DNA from: Haloparvum alkalitolerans
Lineage (GTDB): Archaea > Halobacteriota > Halobacteria > Halobacteriales > Haloferacaceae
Assembly (NCBI RefSeq): GCF_050122995.1
Contig: NZ_JBNLIA010000014.1
Location: forward strand, 1-64,000
Length of the DNA: 64,000 nucleotides
Reading direction: 5' to 3'
In this document: in pieces, positions 23,354 to 32,082 of the stretch
Layout: every line of letters starts with the position of its first letter
Position numbering within the stretch: the first letter of the stretch is position 1
Translations under genes and position numbers: made by a program
Notes under the pieces: generated by a model
The model's input: the letters and a program-made list of their open reading frames with translations, nothing else
Database searches by the model: none
Told to the model about the DNA's origin: nothing

Positions 23354-25537
23354 TCAGATCCCCGTCTCCAGCGCCGTCTCGGCCCGCTCCAGCACCGTCA
23401 GCAGGCGCGGTTCGAGCGCCATGATCTCGTCGGTGCCGTAGACCTCCTGTTGGTCGCTCCAGAGCGACTCGCGCGCCTCGTCGAGCAGGTCGCGGACGGT
23501 CGCGAGGCGGTCGTTCGCGGTCTCGGCGTCCCCCTCCGCGGCGGCGTCCGCGGCCGCGGTCGCCTCCTCGGCGGCCTGAGAGAGGCGGTTCAGAACCGTG
23601 TTCTCGCGGGTTCGCTCGCGGTCCGCGTCCCCGTCGTCGGACCCACTCCCGTCCGCGAGGTCTCGGGCGAGGTCGCGCACCGCGGCGACCTCCTCGCGGA
23701 GCGTGGTCGCGAGGGGCGCCTTCCCGGTTTCGACGCGCTCGCGGACCGCCTCGGTGCCGTCGCCGAACGTCTCGGGCGTGACGCGGTAGGCGCCGGGGCG
23801 ACCGTCGGCGTCGACGACCTCGACCGTGTAGCGCCCCTCGCGGTGGACCGCGACCGCGAAGCGGTCCGGTTCGGACGGTCGGCCCTCGTAGACGACGCCG
23901 GCGTAGTCCTCGACGACCCGCACCGACTCGATGCCGGTCGCGTCGCGGCCGTCGCCGCGGATCCAGCCCGCGTCCTCGTTGGCTACGACCGTCAGCTCCC
24001 CGCCCGCGCCGGCGCGGAGGGTGCCGCCCTCGTGGACGAACCCCTGCGCGAGCGGCGCGACGCCGGGCGCGTTGACCGTCAGGTGGTGGTCGCCCGGCTC
24101 GACGTGCAGGTAGCCGAAGGTGCCGCCGCGGGTGACCGTCACTTCCGGCCCCTCGCTCGCGAGTCGCACCGCCGCCTCCACCGGGAGTGCGAACAGGGAG
24201 ACGGTCGCGGCGTCCCCGAGCGCGTCCGACCCGCTGCCGAGCGTGCCGTCGAGCGCCCCCTCCGCGCCCGCCCGGAGCTGCCGGACGCGACCGACCACGC
24301 GGTTCCGCAGCCCCGCTGGCTCGGCGCCGTCGATCCGCCGGCGGTGCGCGGGGTCCGTCACGTCCGCGAGGGGGTCCGCGTACCGCTCCTGCTCCCACGG
24401 GATGCCGACAGAGGTGATATGGCTCGCGAGGCGGTCCTCCGCGAATCCGGGGACCGCGAACTCGAAGCTGAGTTGCGGACCGACGAAGTCGTCGACCGCC
24501 TCGCGGACGGCGTCGAGCGGCTCCAGCGCGTACGTCGCGTCCGCGTCCGTCGGGCTGTCCGGCGGGGCGAGCACGAGCCCCGGCTCCCGCAGGGGGATCT
24601 CCGCGGGCGGTCGCGGGAGCCCGCGCCAGTCGCCCACCGTGACGCGCTCGTCGACGAAGTCGTCCCGCCCGACGGACAGGTCGGGATGTTCGTCGAGCCG
24701 GTGGCCGTCCAACTCGGGCATCACGAACGGGAGCCGCGCCCCCTCGCCGCGCGGGAGGCCGTAGGCGAACGGGGCCGCGAGCCCCTCCGTCACCTCGATC
24801 GCGTCGTTGGTCACGTCCGAGACCCAGTCGTCGGTCGGGAGGCGCTCGAAGCTCGGAACCACGTCGTTCACCTCGCTGGCGCTGGAGTGGGAGCCGACCT
24901 CCGAGAGGACGCCGACTCGTCGGCCGTCGCTGACGTCCGGGTCCAGAAACTCGTTGTTCGGCGTCCCCCTCGCGTGCGCGCTCGCGGACACCAGCAGCGG
25001 GTCGTCGGTCTCGCGGTCGAGAAACACCTGCAGGAGCTCCCAGTCGTGCCAGTGGAAGTTGACCGTGAACTGGTCGAACGCCGAGTAGAACCAGTACTGA
25101 ATCGCGTCGACGCCCGGGGCCGCCTCGACGACGTTGTAGAACGCCACCGGTGCCGGCGGAGAGCCGGTCTCCGCGAACGCGGCACTGTACCCGTCGAGCG
25201 CCGCGAAGCCGTCCACTTCGCGCCTCTCCCCGGCTTGGACGACGTACGGACGCGGGTCCGTCGGGAACCACTTCTCGAGCGCCCCGAAGTAGAGGTCCGG
25301 GGCGTACCGACGGACGCGCTCGGGAACGTCCGCGTTCGGCTCGGCGTCCGTCACGGGGTCCGGATCGGAGGTCGGCGTCCCCTCCGGCGTACCCGCGTCC
25401 GGTTGCTCGTCGCCCCGCGAGACCGTCCACGCGCCCGCGACCCCGACGCCGCCGAGCGCCGCCAGTCCGGCGTACGCGAGGAGGCGCCGGCGGCGCTCGT
25501 CGGGGCGGTCGGTGTCCGGTTCGTCCGGTTCAGTCAT
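23354..25537 (-). CDS. Membrane-anchored Vps62-like protein
   Basis: A 727-residue protein. An N-terminal membrane segment (LLAYAGLAALGGVGVAGAWTV, about 19-39) follows four arginines and precedes an acidic linker. Residues about 72-260 contain YAPDLYFGALEKWFPTDPRPYV, QYWFYSAFDQFTVNFHWHDWE (split QYWFYSAFDQ, FTVNFHWHDWE; HWHDWE at 162-167) and GSHSSASE, resembling the Vps62/DUF946 family seen in fungal and plant proteins. A carbohydrate-binding-like beta region (about 460-600) and a C-terminal helical region follow. The bulk is probably outside the cell. Function and partners are unknown; the start sits about 135 bp from the divergent REC-PAS gene. Confidence 0.65.
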   Translation of the reverse strand: MTEPDEPDTDRPDERRRRLLAYAGLAALGGVGVAGAWTVSRGDEQPDAGTPEGTPTSDPDPVTDAEPNADVPERVRRYAPDLYFGALEKWFPTDPRPYVVQAGERREVDGFAALDGYSAAFAETGSPPAPVAFYNVVEAAPGVDAIQYWFYSAFDQFTVNFHWHDWELLQVFLDRETDDPLLVSASAHARGTPNNEFLDPDVSDGRRVGVLSEVGSHSSASEVNDVVPSFERLPTDDWVSDVTNDAIEVTEGLAAPFAYGLPRGEGARLPFVMPELDGHRLDEHPDLSVGRDDFVDERVTVGDWRGLPRPPAEIPLREPGLVLAPPDSPTDADATYALEPLDAVREAVDDFVGPQLSFEFAVPGFAEDRLASHITSVGIPWEQERYADPLADVTDPAHRRRIDGAEPAGLRNRVVGRVRQLRAGAEGALDGTLGSGSDALGDAATVSLFALPVEAAVRLASEGPEVTVTRGGTFGYLHVEPGDHHLTVNAPGVAPLAQGFVHEGGTLRAGAGGELTVVANEDAGWIRGDGRDATGIESVRVVEDYAGVVYEGRPSEPDRFAVAVHREGRYTVEVVDADGRPGAYRVTPETFGDGTEAVRERVETGKAPLATTLREEVAAVRDLARDLADGSGSDDGDADRERTRENTVLNRLSQAAEEATAAADAAAEGDAETANDRLATVRDLLDEARESLWSDQQEVYGTDEIMALEPRLLTVLERAETALETGI

Positions 25538-25673
25538 GTGTGTTCGTTGTTACCAAGGGCTGGTAGCTATATCCCTGTTCCCCCGAGCGCCGGGGCGCAC
25601 GACGGCCGTGCCGTCATACGCAAGCTTTTGACCCCCGAGGAAAAACGCGGAGGCGAACCCGGTTCCGCGTATC

Positions 25674-27362
25674 ATGGCTCCCGACCCCTCCATCTCCGTC
25701 CTCTACGTCGACGACGACCCGGCGCTGCTCGACTTGACGGAGCAGTTTCTGGAGTCCGAGAACGACGCGCTCGCGGTCACGACCGCGAAGGGCGCTCCCG
25801 CCGCGCTGGACCTGCTCGAGGAGCGCTCCTTCGACGCGGTCGTCTCGGACTACCAGATGCCCGAGATGGACGGGCTCGAACTCCTCCGCACGCTGCGGGA
25901 GCAGCGCGACTCGGACGTGACGTTCATCATCTTCACCGGCCGCGGGCGCGAGGAGGTGGCGGTCGAGGCGCTGAACCTCGGCGCCGACCGCTACCTCCAG
26001 AAGGGGGGCGACCCGACGGCCCAATACGGGGTGTTGGTGCAGGCCATCGAACAGGAGGTCGCGCACCACCGGACGCGGACCGCGCTGGAGCGCCGCGAGC
26101 AGAACCTGCGGATCACGCTGGAGTCCATCGGCGACGCGGTGATCGCCACCGACGAGACCGGAGCGATCGAGCGCATGAACGGCGTCGCCGAGGACCTGAC
26201 CGGTTGGGAGCGCGAGGACGCCGTCGGGCGCCCGCTCCCGGAGGTGTTCGACATCGCCAGTCAGGAGACCGGCGAGCCGATGGAGAGCCCGGTCGAGGAG
26301 GTGCTCGAACACGGCCGGACCGTGGGGCTCGCGAACGGGACGGTGCTGCGGACCCGCGAGGGCGACGAGCGGATCATCGCCGACAGCGCCTCGCCCATCA
26401 CCGACGAGGACGACGCCGTCGTCGGCGTCGTCCTGATCTTCCGGGACGTGACGGAGACGTACCGCGAGCGTGACCGGCGGCGCCGCCAGCGTGAGGCGGT
26501 CGTCGACCTCTCGACGCACGAGGCGGTCGTGGAGGGGCGCGTGGACGAGGCGGCGGCGCTGATCGCCGAGACGATGGTCTCGGTCCTCGGGGTCGCACGC
26601 GCGTCGGTGTGGCTGTTCGGCGACGACCGCGAGACGATGACGTGTCTGGACCTGTTCGAGCGGGACGAGGGCGTTCACGAGTCCGGCATGACGCTGTCTG
26701 CCGAGGCGTACCCGAACTACTTCGAGGCGCTGATCAACCGCCGGGCGGTCGCCGCCGCGGACGCCGCCGCGGACCCGCGGACCGCGGGGCTGACCGAGTC
26801 GTACCTCGATCCGGAGGGGATCGAGTCGATGCTCGACGCGACGGTGCGCCGCGGCGGCGAGGTCGTCGGCGTGCTGTGTGCGGAGACCGTCGGCGACTAC
26901 CGCGAGTGGACCGAGGACGAGCGCCGGTTCGCGGGCGAGTTGGCCGACCAGTTCGTCCTGGCGCTCACGAACCGCACGCGGCGCCGGCGCGAGACCGAAC
27001 TCCGACGAAAGACGCGAAGCGCGCGGACGTTGTTCGAGCAGTCGCCGACGGCGGTCCTGGAGCTGTCGCCCGACCTCGAGATCCGGCGCTGGAACGACCG
27101 CGCGTCGGCGCTGTTCGGCTACGACGCCGCCGAGGCGGTCGGCCGACACGTCGCCGCGCTCGTCCCCGACGCGGACGAGGCGGAGGTGACGGCCTCGTGG
27201 GCCGAGCGCGTCCCGCGCGACGAGCCGACCTCGTTCGTCCGACGGAGCGTGACCGCGGACGGGACGGTGTGCCGCTTCGAGTGGCACGTACGGACCGTCG
27301 TCGGGGACGACGGCGACCCGCGGAGCGTCCTCGCGTTCGTGACGCCGGTCGACGACGCATAG
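25674..27362 (+). CDS. REC-PAS-GAF-PAS signalling protein without kinase domain
   Basis: A 562-residue protein. A receiver domain comes first (Asp59 in VVSDYQMPEMDG, then TFIIFTGRGREEV and the conserved Lys in LQKGG), then PAS (about 140-265), GAF (about 285-440) and a second PAS (about 455-562). No HisKA or HATPase domain is present and no DNA-binding domain is seen, so it may act as an adaptor or phospho-sink for kinases encoded elsewhere. It is soluble. Start ATG 25674 matches the beginning of the receiver fold. Confidence 0.9.
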   Translation: MAPDPSISVLYVDDDPALLDLTEQFLESENDALAVTTAKGAPAALDLLEERSFDAVVSDYQMPEMDGLELLRTLREQRDSDVTFIIFTGRGREEVAVEALNLGADRYLQKGGDPTAQYGVLVQAIEQEVAHHRTRTALERREQNLRITLESIGDAVIATDETGAIERMNGVAEDLTGWEREDAVGRPLPEVFDIASQETGEPMESPVEEVLEHGRTVGLANGTVLRTREGDERIIADSASPITDEDDAVVGVVLIFRDVTETYRERDRRRRQREAVVDLSTHEAVVEGRVDEAAALIAETMVSVLGVARASVWLFGDDRETMTCLDLFERDEGVHESGMTLSAEAYPNYFEALINRRAVAAADAAADPRTAGLTESYLDPEGIESMLDATVRRGGEVVGVLCAETVGDYREWTEDERRFAGELADQFVLALTNRTRRRRETELRRKTRSARTLFEQSPTAVLELSPDLEIRRWNDRASALFGYDAAEAVGRHVAALVPDADEAEVTASWAERVPRDEPTSFVRRSVTADGTVCRFEWHVRTVVGDDGDPRSVLAFVTPVDDA

Positions 27363-27461
27363 GTCCCGTCTCAACCTCGGCCGGTTCGGCGGTCCGAAGC
27401 GACGACCTTCGACACCGACCGCGCCCGAAAGCGGTAAGCCGGGGGACGCGCAACTCCGCCC

Positions 27462-27587
27462 ATGGAAGCGTACATCCTCGACGAGGACGAGGAGAAGCTC
27501 GCCCCGGCCGTGGTCGTCGCGACGATCGCCTTGCTCGGGCTGTTCGCGTTCGGGTTCCTCTTCCTCCTCGTTCGATCGGTCCTGTGA
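27462..27587 (+). CDS. Single-helix micro-protein
   Basis: A 41-residue protein: an acidic N-terminus (MEAYILDEDEEKLAPA) followed by one membrane helix (VVVATIALLGLFAFGFLFLL) and a short basic end. The orientation rule suggests the C-terminus faces the cytoplasm. It looks like a real haloarchaeal small membrane protein because of its coding-like third positions and its clean fit between the REC-PAS gene and eif5A. No family or function is recognised. Confidence 0.55.
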   Translation: MEAYILDEDEEKLAPAVVVATIALLGLFAFGFLFLLVRSVL

Positions 27588-27703
27588 ACCGCCGCGGTGG
27601 CGCTCCCGGCGCCGTGAGCGGGGGCGTCGGCGCGGTCGTCAGGCTGCTTGACCGACGCCTCCGAAGAGCCGGGGATCCGCAGCGTCCGGCGCGTTCCAAA
27701 CCG

Positions 27704-27709
27704 TTTATA
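27704..27709 (+). promoter_or_regulatory. TATA box of eif5A
   Basis: TTTATA 25-30 nt before ATG 27734 inside AAACCGTTTATACCCGG; this points to a leaderless transcript. Confidence 0.7.
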
Positions 27710-27733
27710 CCCGGCCGACGGGAATCGGTGTGT

Positions 27734-28111
27734 ATGCCGCGAGAGCAGAAGCAGGTTCGCGAACTCCAGGAGGGGAGCTACGTCATGATGGACAGCTCGC
27801 CCTGCAAGATCAACCACTACAGCACCGCGAAGCCGGGGAAGCACGGCAGCGCGAAGGCTCGCATCGAGGGGAAGGGCGTCTTCGACGACAAGAAGCGCTC
27901 GCTCTCGCAGCCGGTCGACGCGAAGGTGTGGGTCCCGATAATCGAGCGGAAGCAGGGTCAGGTCGTCTCCGTCTCCGGCGACGACGCGCAGGTCATGGAC
28001 CTCGACACCTACGAGACGTTCACGATGCGCATCCCGGAGGACGAGGACTTCACCTCCGACGACAACATCGAGTACCTCGAGTACGAGGGCCAGCGGAAAG
28101 TCGTCGGGTAG
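27734..28111 (+). CDS. eif5A: Translation initiation factor 5A
   Basis: A 125-residue protein with the modification loop STAKPGKHGSAK; Lys36 in PGKHG is the hypusine/deoxyhypusine site. An N-terminal SH3-like and a C-terminal OB-like domain (VWVPIIERKQGQVVSVSGDDAQVMDL) are as in all a/eIF-5A. It helps the ribosome through stalling sequences and in termination. The agmatinase-like gene begins 5 nt after its stop, so the two form an operon; dys lies upstream at 20.1 kb. Confidence 0.97.
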   Translation: MPREQKQVRELQEGSYVMMDSSPCKINHYSTAKPGKHGSAKARIEGKGVFDDKKRSLSQPVDAKVWVPIIERKQGQVVSVSGDDAQVMDLDTYETFTMRIPEDEDFTSDDNIEYLEYEGQRKVVG

Positions 28112-28116
28112 TCGCA

Positions 28117-28944
28117 ATGTTCCCCGGCGCGACCGCCGACCGCGAAGCTGCTTCCTACGTGGTCGTCGGCGCGCCCCTCGACGCGACGACCACGTTTCAG
28201 CCGGGCACCCGGTTCGGACCGGACCGGATCCGGCGCTTCTCCGAAACCTTCGACGACTACGACCGCCGCACCGACAGCCGCTTCTCCGCGCTCGGCGTCC
28301 ACGACGCGGGCGACGTGGCGCCGTGGGACGACGTGGAGAGCTACCTCGACCATCTCGCCGGCGAGCTCCGGGCAGCGGTCATCGACGACGCCGTTCCGCT
28401 CGCGCTCGGCGGCGAGCATACCGTCACCCACGCGGGCGTCGACGCCGTGGAACCTGACGCGCTCGTCGTGCTCGACGCGCACCTCGACCTGCGGGACGCC
28501 TACGACGGCAACCCGCTGAACCACGCCTGCGTCACGCGCCGCGCGCTCGACGACCTCGGCGTCGACCGAGTCACCGTCGTCGGCGCACGCACCGGGTCGC
28601 CCGAGGAGTGGGACCGCGCCGCCGAACCCGACGTGGAGGTCGTCGCGCCCGAGGACGCCCGCGCGTGGATCGACGGCCTCGGTCCCGACGCGTTCGCCGG
28701 CGAATCCGTCTACCTCTCCGTCGACATCGACGGCGCCGACCCGGGGTTCGCCCCCGGAACGGGGACGATGGAGCCGTTCGGGCTCTCGCCCCGCGAGATG
28801 CGCGACGCGGTGCGAGCGGTCGCGCCCGCGGCCACGGGGTTCGACGTGGTCGAGGTGAACGACCGCGACGACGGACAGGCCGCGGCGCTCGGCGGGAAGC
28901 TCCTGCGGGAGTTCGTCCACGCCCACGCCGCGGCGGACCGGTAG
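28117..28944 (+). CDS. Agmatinase-like protein (ureohydrolase family)
   Basis: A 275-residue protein with ureohydrolase metal motifs: GGEHTVT, DAHLDLRD and SVDIDGADP, which hold the two manganese ions. The family hydrolyses a guanidinium group to amine plus urea. Coupling to eif5A fits the haloarchaeal route reported in Haloferax volcanii, where an agmatinase homologue acts on the agmatine-derived side chain of eIF-5A after deoxyhypusine synthase. Free agmatine as substrate is an alternative. ATG 28117 begins 5 nt after eif5A. Confidence 0.92.
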   Translation: MFPGATADREAASYVVVGAPLDATTTFQPGTRFGPDRIRRFSETFDDYDRRTDSRFSALGVHDAGDVAPWDDVESYLDHLAGELRAAVIDDAVPLALGGEHTVTHAGVDAVEPDALVVLDAHLDLRDAYDGNPLNHACVTRRALDDLGVDRVTVVGARTGSPEEWDRAAEPDVEVVAPEDARAWIDGLGPDAFAGESVYLSVDIDGADPGFAPGTGTMEPFGLSPREMRDAVRAVAPAATGFDVVEVNDRDDGQAAALGGKLLREFVHAHAAADR

Positions 28945-29066
28945 CGCCCACGCCGCGGCGGGCGAGCGGACCGCCGCCGGAGCCGCCGCTCGAACCGCGG
29001 CCGGCGGGACCGCGTCCGTCGTGCGGTCCCGCAACCTCTTTCCCGACTCTCCGCCAACCGCGAGCC

Positions 29067-29975
29067 ATGAGTCACGGACCCCTCGACGACGACGCGGTCG
29101 AGAGCTATCGGGAGGCCGGCGCGGTCCTCGTGGAGACGATGAACGAGGCCCGGGAGATGGTCGAGCCGGGCGTCACCCACCTCGAAGTCGCGGAGTGGGC
29201 CGAAGACCACGTCCGCGACCAGGGGGCCGGACTGGCGTTCCCGGTCAACATCAGCGTCGACGAGGAGGCGTCCCACGCGACGCCGGGCCGCGGGGACGAC
29301 ACCGAGTTCGGCGACGGCGACATGGTCTGTCTGGACGTCGGCGTCCACGTCGACGGCTACATCGCCGACGCGGCCGTCACGGTCGACCTCTCGGGGACCG
29401 ACGAACTCGTCGAGGCCTCGGAGATGGCGCTGGAGGCGGCGCTCGAGGAGGCCGGTCCCGGCGTGCCGGTCGGCGAGATCGGCGCGGCCATCGAGGACGT
29501 GATCCGCGGCTACGGCTACACGCCCGTCCTCAACCTCTCCGGGCACGGCGTACAGAAGTACGACGCACACACGGGACCAAACGTCCCGAACCGCGGCGTC
29601 GACCGCTCCGTGGAGCTCGAACCGGGGCAGGCGGTCGCCATCGAGCCGTTCGCGACCGACGGCCGCGGCAAGGTCGGCGAGGGGACGACCGAGGAGATCT
29701 ACGAGCAGGTGAGCGACCGGAGCGTCCGCGACCGGCGCGCCCGAAAGGCGTTAGAGCAGATCGAGGCGTTCGACGACCTCCCGTTCGCCGCGCGGTGGCT
29801 GGAGGGCGCGGGCACCGAGATGGCCCTCAAGCGCCTGAAACAGAAGAACGTGGTCAAGGGGTACCCGGTGTTGAAGGAGGAGGCGGGACAGCTCGTCAGT
29901 CAGGCGGAACACACGCTGCTCGTGACCGAGGACGGTATCGAGGTCACGACCGCAGGCATCCACTCGTTCGACTAA
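29067..29975 (+). CDS. map: Methionine aminopeptidase, type II
   Basis: A 302-residue protein of the pita-bread fold. LAFPVNISVDEEASHATPG, DMVCLDVGVHVDGYIADAAVTVD (first metal aspartates; split DMVCLDVGVHVDG, YIADAAVTVD), GHGVQKYDAHTGPNVPN and AIEPFATDGRG carry the D-D-H-E-E metal ligands. The type II helical insert is present (SVRDRRARKALEQIEAFDDLPFAARWL region). It removes the initiator methionine. It lies about 120 bp after the agmatinase-like gene and may be transcribed with it. Confidence 0.96.
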   Translation: MSHGPLDDDAVESYREAGAVLVETMNEAREMVEPGVTHLEVAEWAEDHVRDQGAGLAFPVNISVDEEASHATPGRGDDTEFGDGDMVCLDVGVHVDGYIADAAVTVDLSGTDELVEASEMALEAALEEAGPGVPVGEIGAAIEDVIRGYGYTPVLNLSGHGVQKYDAHTGPNVPNRGVDRSVELEPGQAVAIEPFATDGRGKVGEGTTEEIYEQVSDRSVRDRRARKALEQIEAFDDLPFAARWLEGAGTEMALKRLKQKNVVKGYPVLKEEAGQLVSQAEHTLLVTEDGIEVTTAGIHSFD

Positions 29976-30071
29976 CCCCGCCGGCCGCGGTCGAGGCGAC
30001 TCGTCGTCGAGGCCCTCGAGGCCGAGGGCCCCCGCGGCCGACGCGGTCCGCGAGCGGTTCACAAAAGACGG

Positions 30072-30272
30072 TCAGGCGTTGTTCATCCGCGTCGCGGTTT
30101 CGGTGCCACACTCCGTACAGGTCGCGATCCGGTACGGCTCGCGCGAGAACTGCGCGTTCTCGTCCTTCTCGCTCTCCGTCCGGATCTCGACGCTCACGTC
30201 GTGGACCGTCTCCCGGCCGCACTCCGAACAGGCCTCACGAACGACGTCCGGGTCGGAGGGTTGTGTCGCCAT
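30072..30272 (-). CDS. Small zinc beta-ribbon protein
   Basis: A 66-residue protein with CSEC and CTEC knuckles (residues about 15-18 and 52-55) framing EIRTESEKDENAQFSREPYRI, split EIRTESEKDEN and AQFSREPYRI. This is a common haloarchaeal beta-ribbon micro-protein family, possibly DUF7835; its function is unknown. The promoter (TTTATC box about 27-34 nt upstream) is bracketed by a 9-bp inverted repeat. It is convergent with map. Confidence 0.8.
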   Translation of the reverse strand: MATQPSDPDVVREACSECGRETVHDVSVEIRTESEKDENAQFSREPYRIATCTECGTETATRMNNA

Positions 30273-30276
30273 GTGG

Positions 30277-30336
30277 ACTCCGTTATTCGGGAAGCCCGGA
30301 TAAAGACTCTTGAAGGAATATTGAAACTAACGGAGT
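30277..30336. promoter_or_regulatory. Inverted repeat around the zinc-ribbon promoter
   Basis: ACTCCGTTA (30277-30285) and TAACGGAGT (30328-30336) form perfect 9-bp arms 42 bp apart. They enclose an AT-rich stretch holding the minus-strand TATA-like box. The first arm lies only 5 bp from the zinc-ribbon start codon. Two half-sites for a repressor looping or binding across the promoter would fit. Confidence 0.45.
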
Positions 30337-30521
30337 GGATCCGGTGGCCGATTCCGGCGGGAGCAGCCCGCACCCGCCGGAGTCACCGACGACGCGGCGT
30401 GGCGAGCGTCGGTGCTGCAGGCCGCCACAGACGCCCCGGCCCGGACGCGGTCGAGGTGTCGTGCGTCGGGACGGCGGGTCCGACCGGGAAGGTTGAAGGC
30501 GCGCCCCCTCTCCCTGTCGGC

Positions 30522-31106
30522 ATGGAACGGCTCTACGCACCGTGGCGCATCGAGTGGGTCGAGCGCGAGGCGGACCCGATCGACGGCTGTCCCTTCTGCG
30601 TGCTGCCGGAGCGGGCCGACGACCGTGACTCCCGGATCGTCGCGCGCGGCGACCACAACTTCCTCCTCCTGAACAACGCGCCGTATAACCCCGGCCACGC
30701 GATGGTGATCCCCTACGACCACCTCGACGCGTGGGGCGCCCTGTCGGACGCCGCGATGCTCGAGCACGGGCAGCTGAAGGCGGCGACGATCGCCGCGATG
30801 GAGGACGCGATGGGCCCGGACGGCGTCAACACGGGGATGAACCTCGGGGGCGGCGCGGCCGGCGGCTCCATCGACGAGCACGTCCACACGCACGTCGTTC
30901 CTCGGTGGAGCGGCGACACGAACTTCATGCCGGTCGTGAGCGACACGAAGGTGATCGTCGAGGCCGTCGACCGGACGTGGGCGCACCTGCGCGAGGCGTT
31001 CGCGGACCTCGACTGCGCGGTCGACGGAGACGCCGCGGGCGCGCCGGCGGACGACGCGGACGAGGGAGCGAGCGACCCGACCGACGCGGTCCGCGTCTCC
31101 TTTTAG
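30522..31106 (+). CDS. HIT family hydrolase
   Basis: A 194-residue protein. MERLYAPWRIEWVE and a CPFC knuckle (23-26) precede the histidine triad H120-V-H122-T-H124 in DEHVHTHVVPRW. This is the Fhit/APH1-like branch of HIT nucleotide-binding proteins that hydrolyse dinucleoside polyphosphates or adenylylated substrates. A disordered acidic tail (about 165-190) is a halophile feature. The TatD-like gene follows 22 bp later on the same strand. Confidence 0.93.
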   Translation: MERLYAPWRIEWVEREADPIDGCPFCVLPERADDRDSRIVARGDHNFLLLNNAPYNPGHAMVIPYDHLDAWGALSDAAMLEHGQLKAATIAAMEDAMGPDGVNTGMNLGGGAAGGSIDEHVHTHVVPRWSGDTNFMPVVSDTKVIVEAVDRTWAHLREAFADLDCAVDGDAAGAPADDADEGASDPTDAVRVSF

Positions 31107-31128
31107 GCGGCCGCCCGAACGCCCGTCC

Positions 31129-31983
31129 ATGAGCGACGGCGACCTCGGTACCCCGGTGTTGGACAACCACCTCCACCTCGACCCGCGGCACGCCCGCGGC
31201 GTCGAGGCGGTGAAGGACTTCGCGCGCGTCGGGGGCACCCACCTGCTCGTGGTCAACAAGCCCTCCTGGCACCTCGGCGTCGAGGCCGACGAGCCCGAGG
31301 ACTTCCGGGCGGTGTTCGCGGAGACGCTCGACGCGGTCGCGGACGCCACCGAGGTCCTCCCCGGCCGCGCGTGGCCGGTCCTCGGCGTCCACCCCGGCCT
31401 GATCAGCCGGCTCGTCGACGAGCGCGGCTTCTCACCCGAGGCGGCCAGGGACCTGATGTGCGGCGGGCTGGAGGTGGCCGCGGAGTTCGTCGCGGACGGG
31501 CGCGCGCTCGCGCTCAAGTCCGGCCGGCCGCACTACGACGTGAGCGACGCGGTCTGGGAGGCCTCGAACGCCGTCACGAAGCGCGCGTTCGAGCTCGGCG
31601 CGGAACGCGACTGCGCGGTCCAGCTCCACACCGAGGCCAGCGAGGACCTCACGGAGCTGGCCGAGTGGGCCGAGGCGCGCGGCCTCCCGGCACAGAAGGT
31701 CGTCAAGCACTACGCGGGCGGGCGGCTCCGCGGCCCGACGCCGAGCGTGATGAGCGAGAAGGACCGCCTCCTGACCGCGGCCGAGGCCGGCGAGCCGTTC
31801 CTGATGGAGACGGACTTCGTGGACGACCCCGACAAGCCGGGGATGGTGCTCGGTCCGAAGACGGTCCCGCGCCGGACGCGCTGGCTCCTGGAAGAGGGGT
31901 ACGGGGCGGCCATGCGGACCGCGCACGTCGAGACGCCGCGCGAGGTGTACGGGATCGACACCGAGGCGACGCTGGACCGCTGA
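31129..31983 (+). CDS. TatD-like metal-dependent hydrolase
   Basis: A 284-residue amidohydrolase-fold protein. The HxH metal motif is in VLDNHLHLDP (His14, His16); VLGVHPGLIS, CAVQLHTEAS, KVVKHYAG and MRTAHVETPREVYGI carry the later ligands. The family includes 3'-5' exonucleases/DNases and other hydrolases. This archaeal branch is longer and divergent, so a nuclease role should not be assumed. It is in a unit with the HIT gene and is followed by the DUF2150 gene after 100 bp. Confidence 0.85.
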   Translation: MSDGDLGTPVLDNHLHLDPRHARGVEAVKDFARVGGTHLLVVNKPSWHLGVEADEPEDFRAVFAETLDAVADATEVLPGRAWPVLGVHPGLISRLVDERGFSPEAARDLMCGGLEVAAEFVADGRALALKSGRPHYDVSDAVWEASNAVTKRAFELGAERDCAVQLHTEASEDLTELAEWAEARGLPAQKVVKHYAGGRLRGPTPSVMSEKDRLLTAAEAGEPFLMETDFVDDPDKPGMVLGPKTVPRRTRWLLEEGYGAAMRTAHVETPREVYGIDTEATLDR

Positions 31984-32082
31984 ATCCTCTCACGGCCGCC
32001 GTTTCGAGCAGTCCGTGTCACGCCGGGACGCGGAGCCGAGGGATCGGAAAGGCCTTTGAGTGGTGCGGGCGACGTTCGGGAC

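Noticed and set aside
23450..26473. 1007-codon plus-strand open frame across the Vps62-like gene and into the REC-PAS gene
   Set aside because: Arg/Ala/Val-rich shadow with no domain, opposite or out of frame to well-supported genes.
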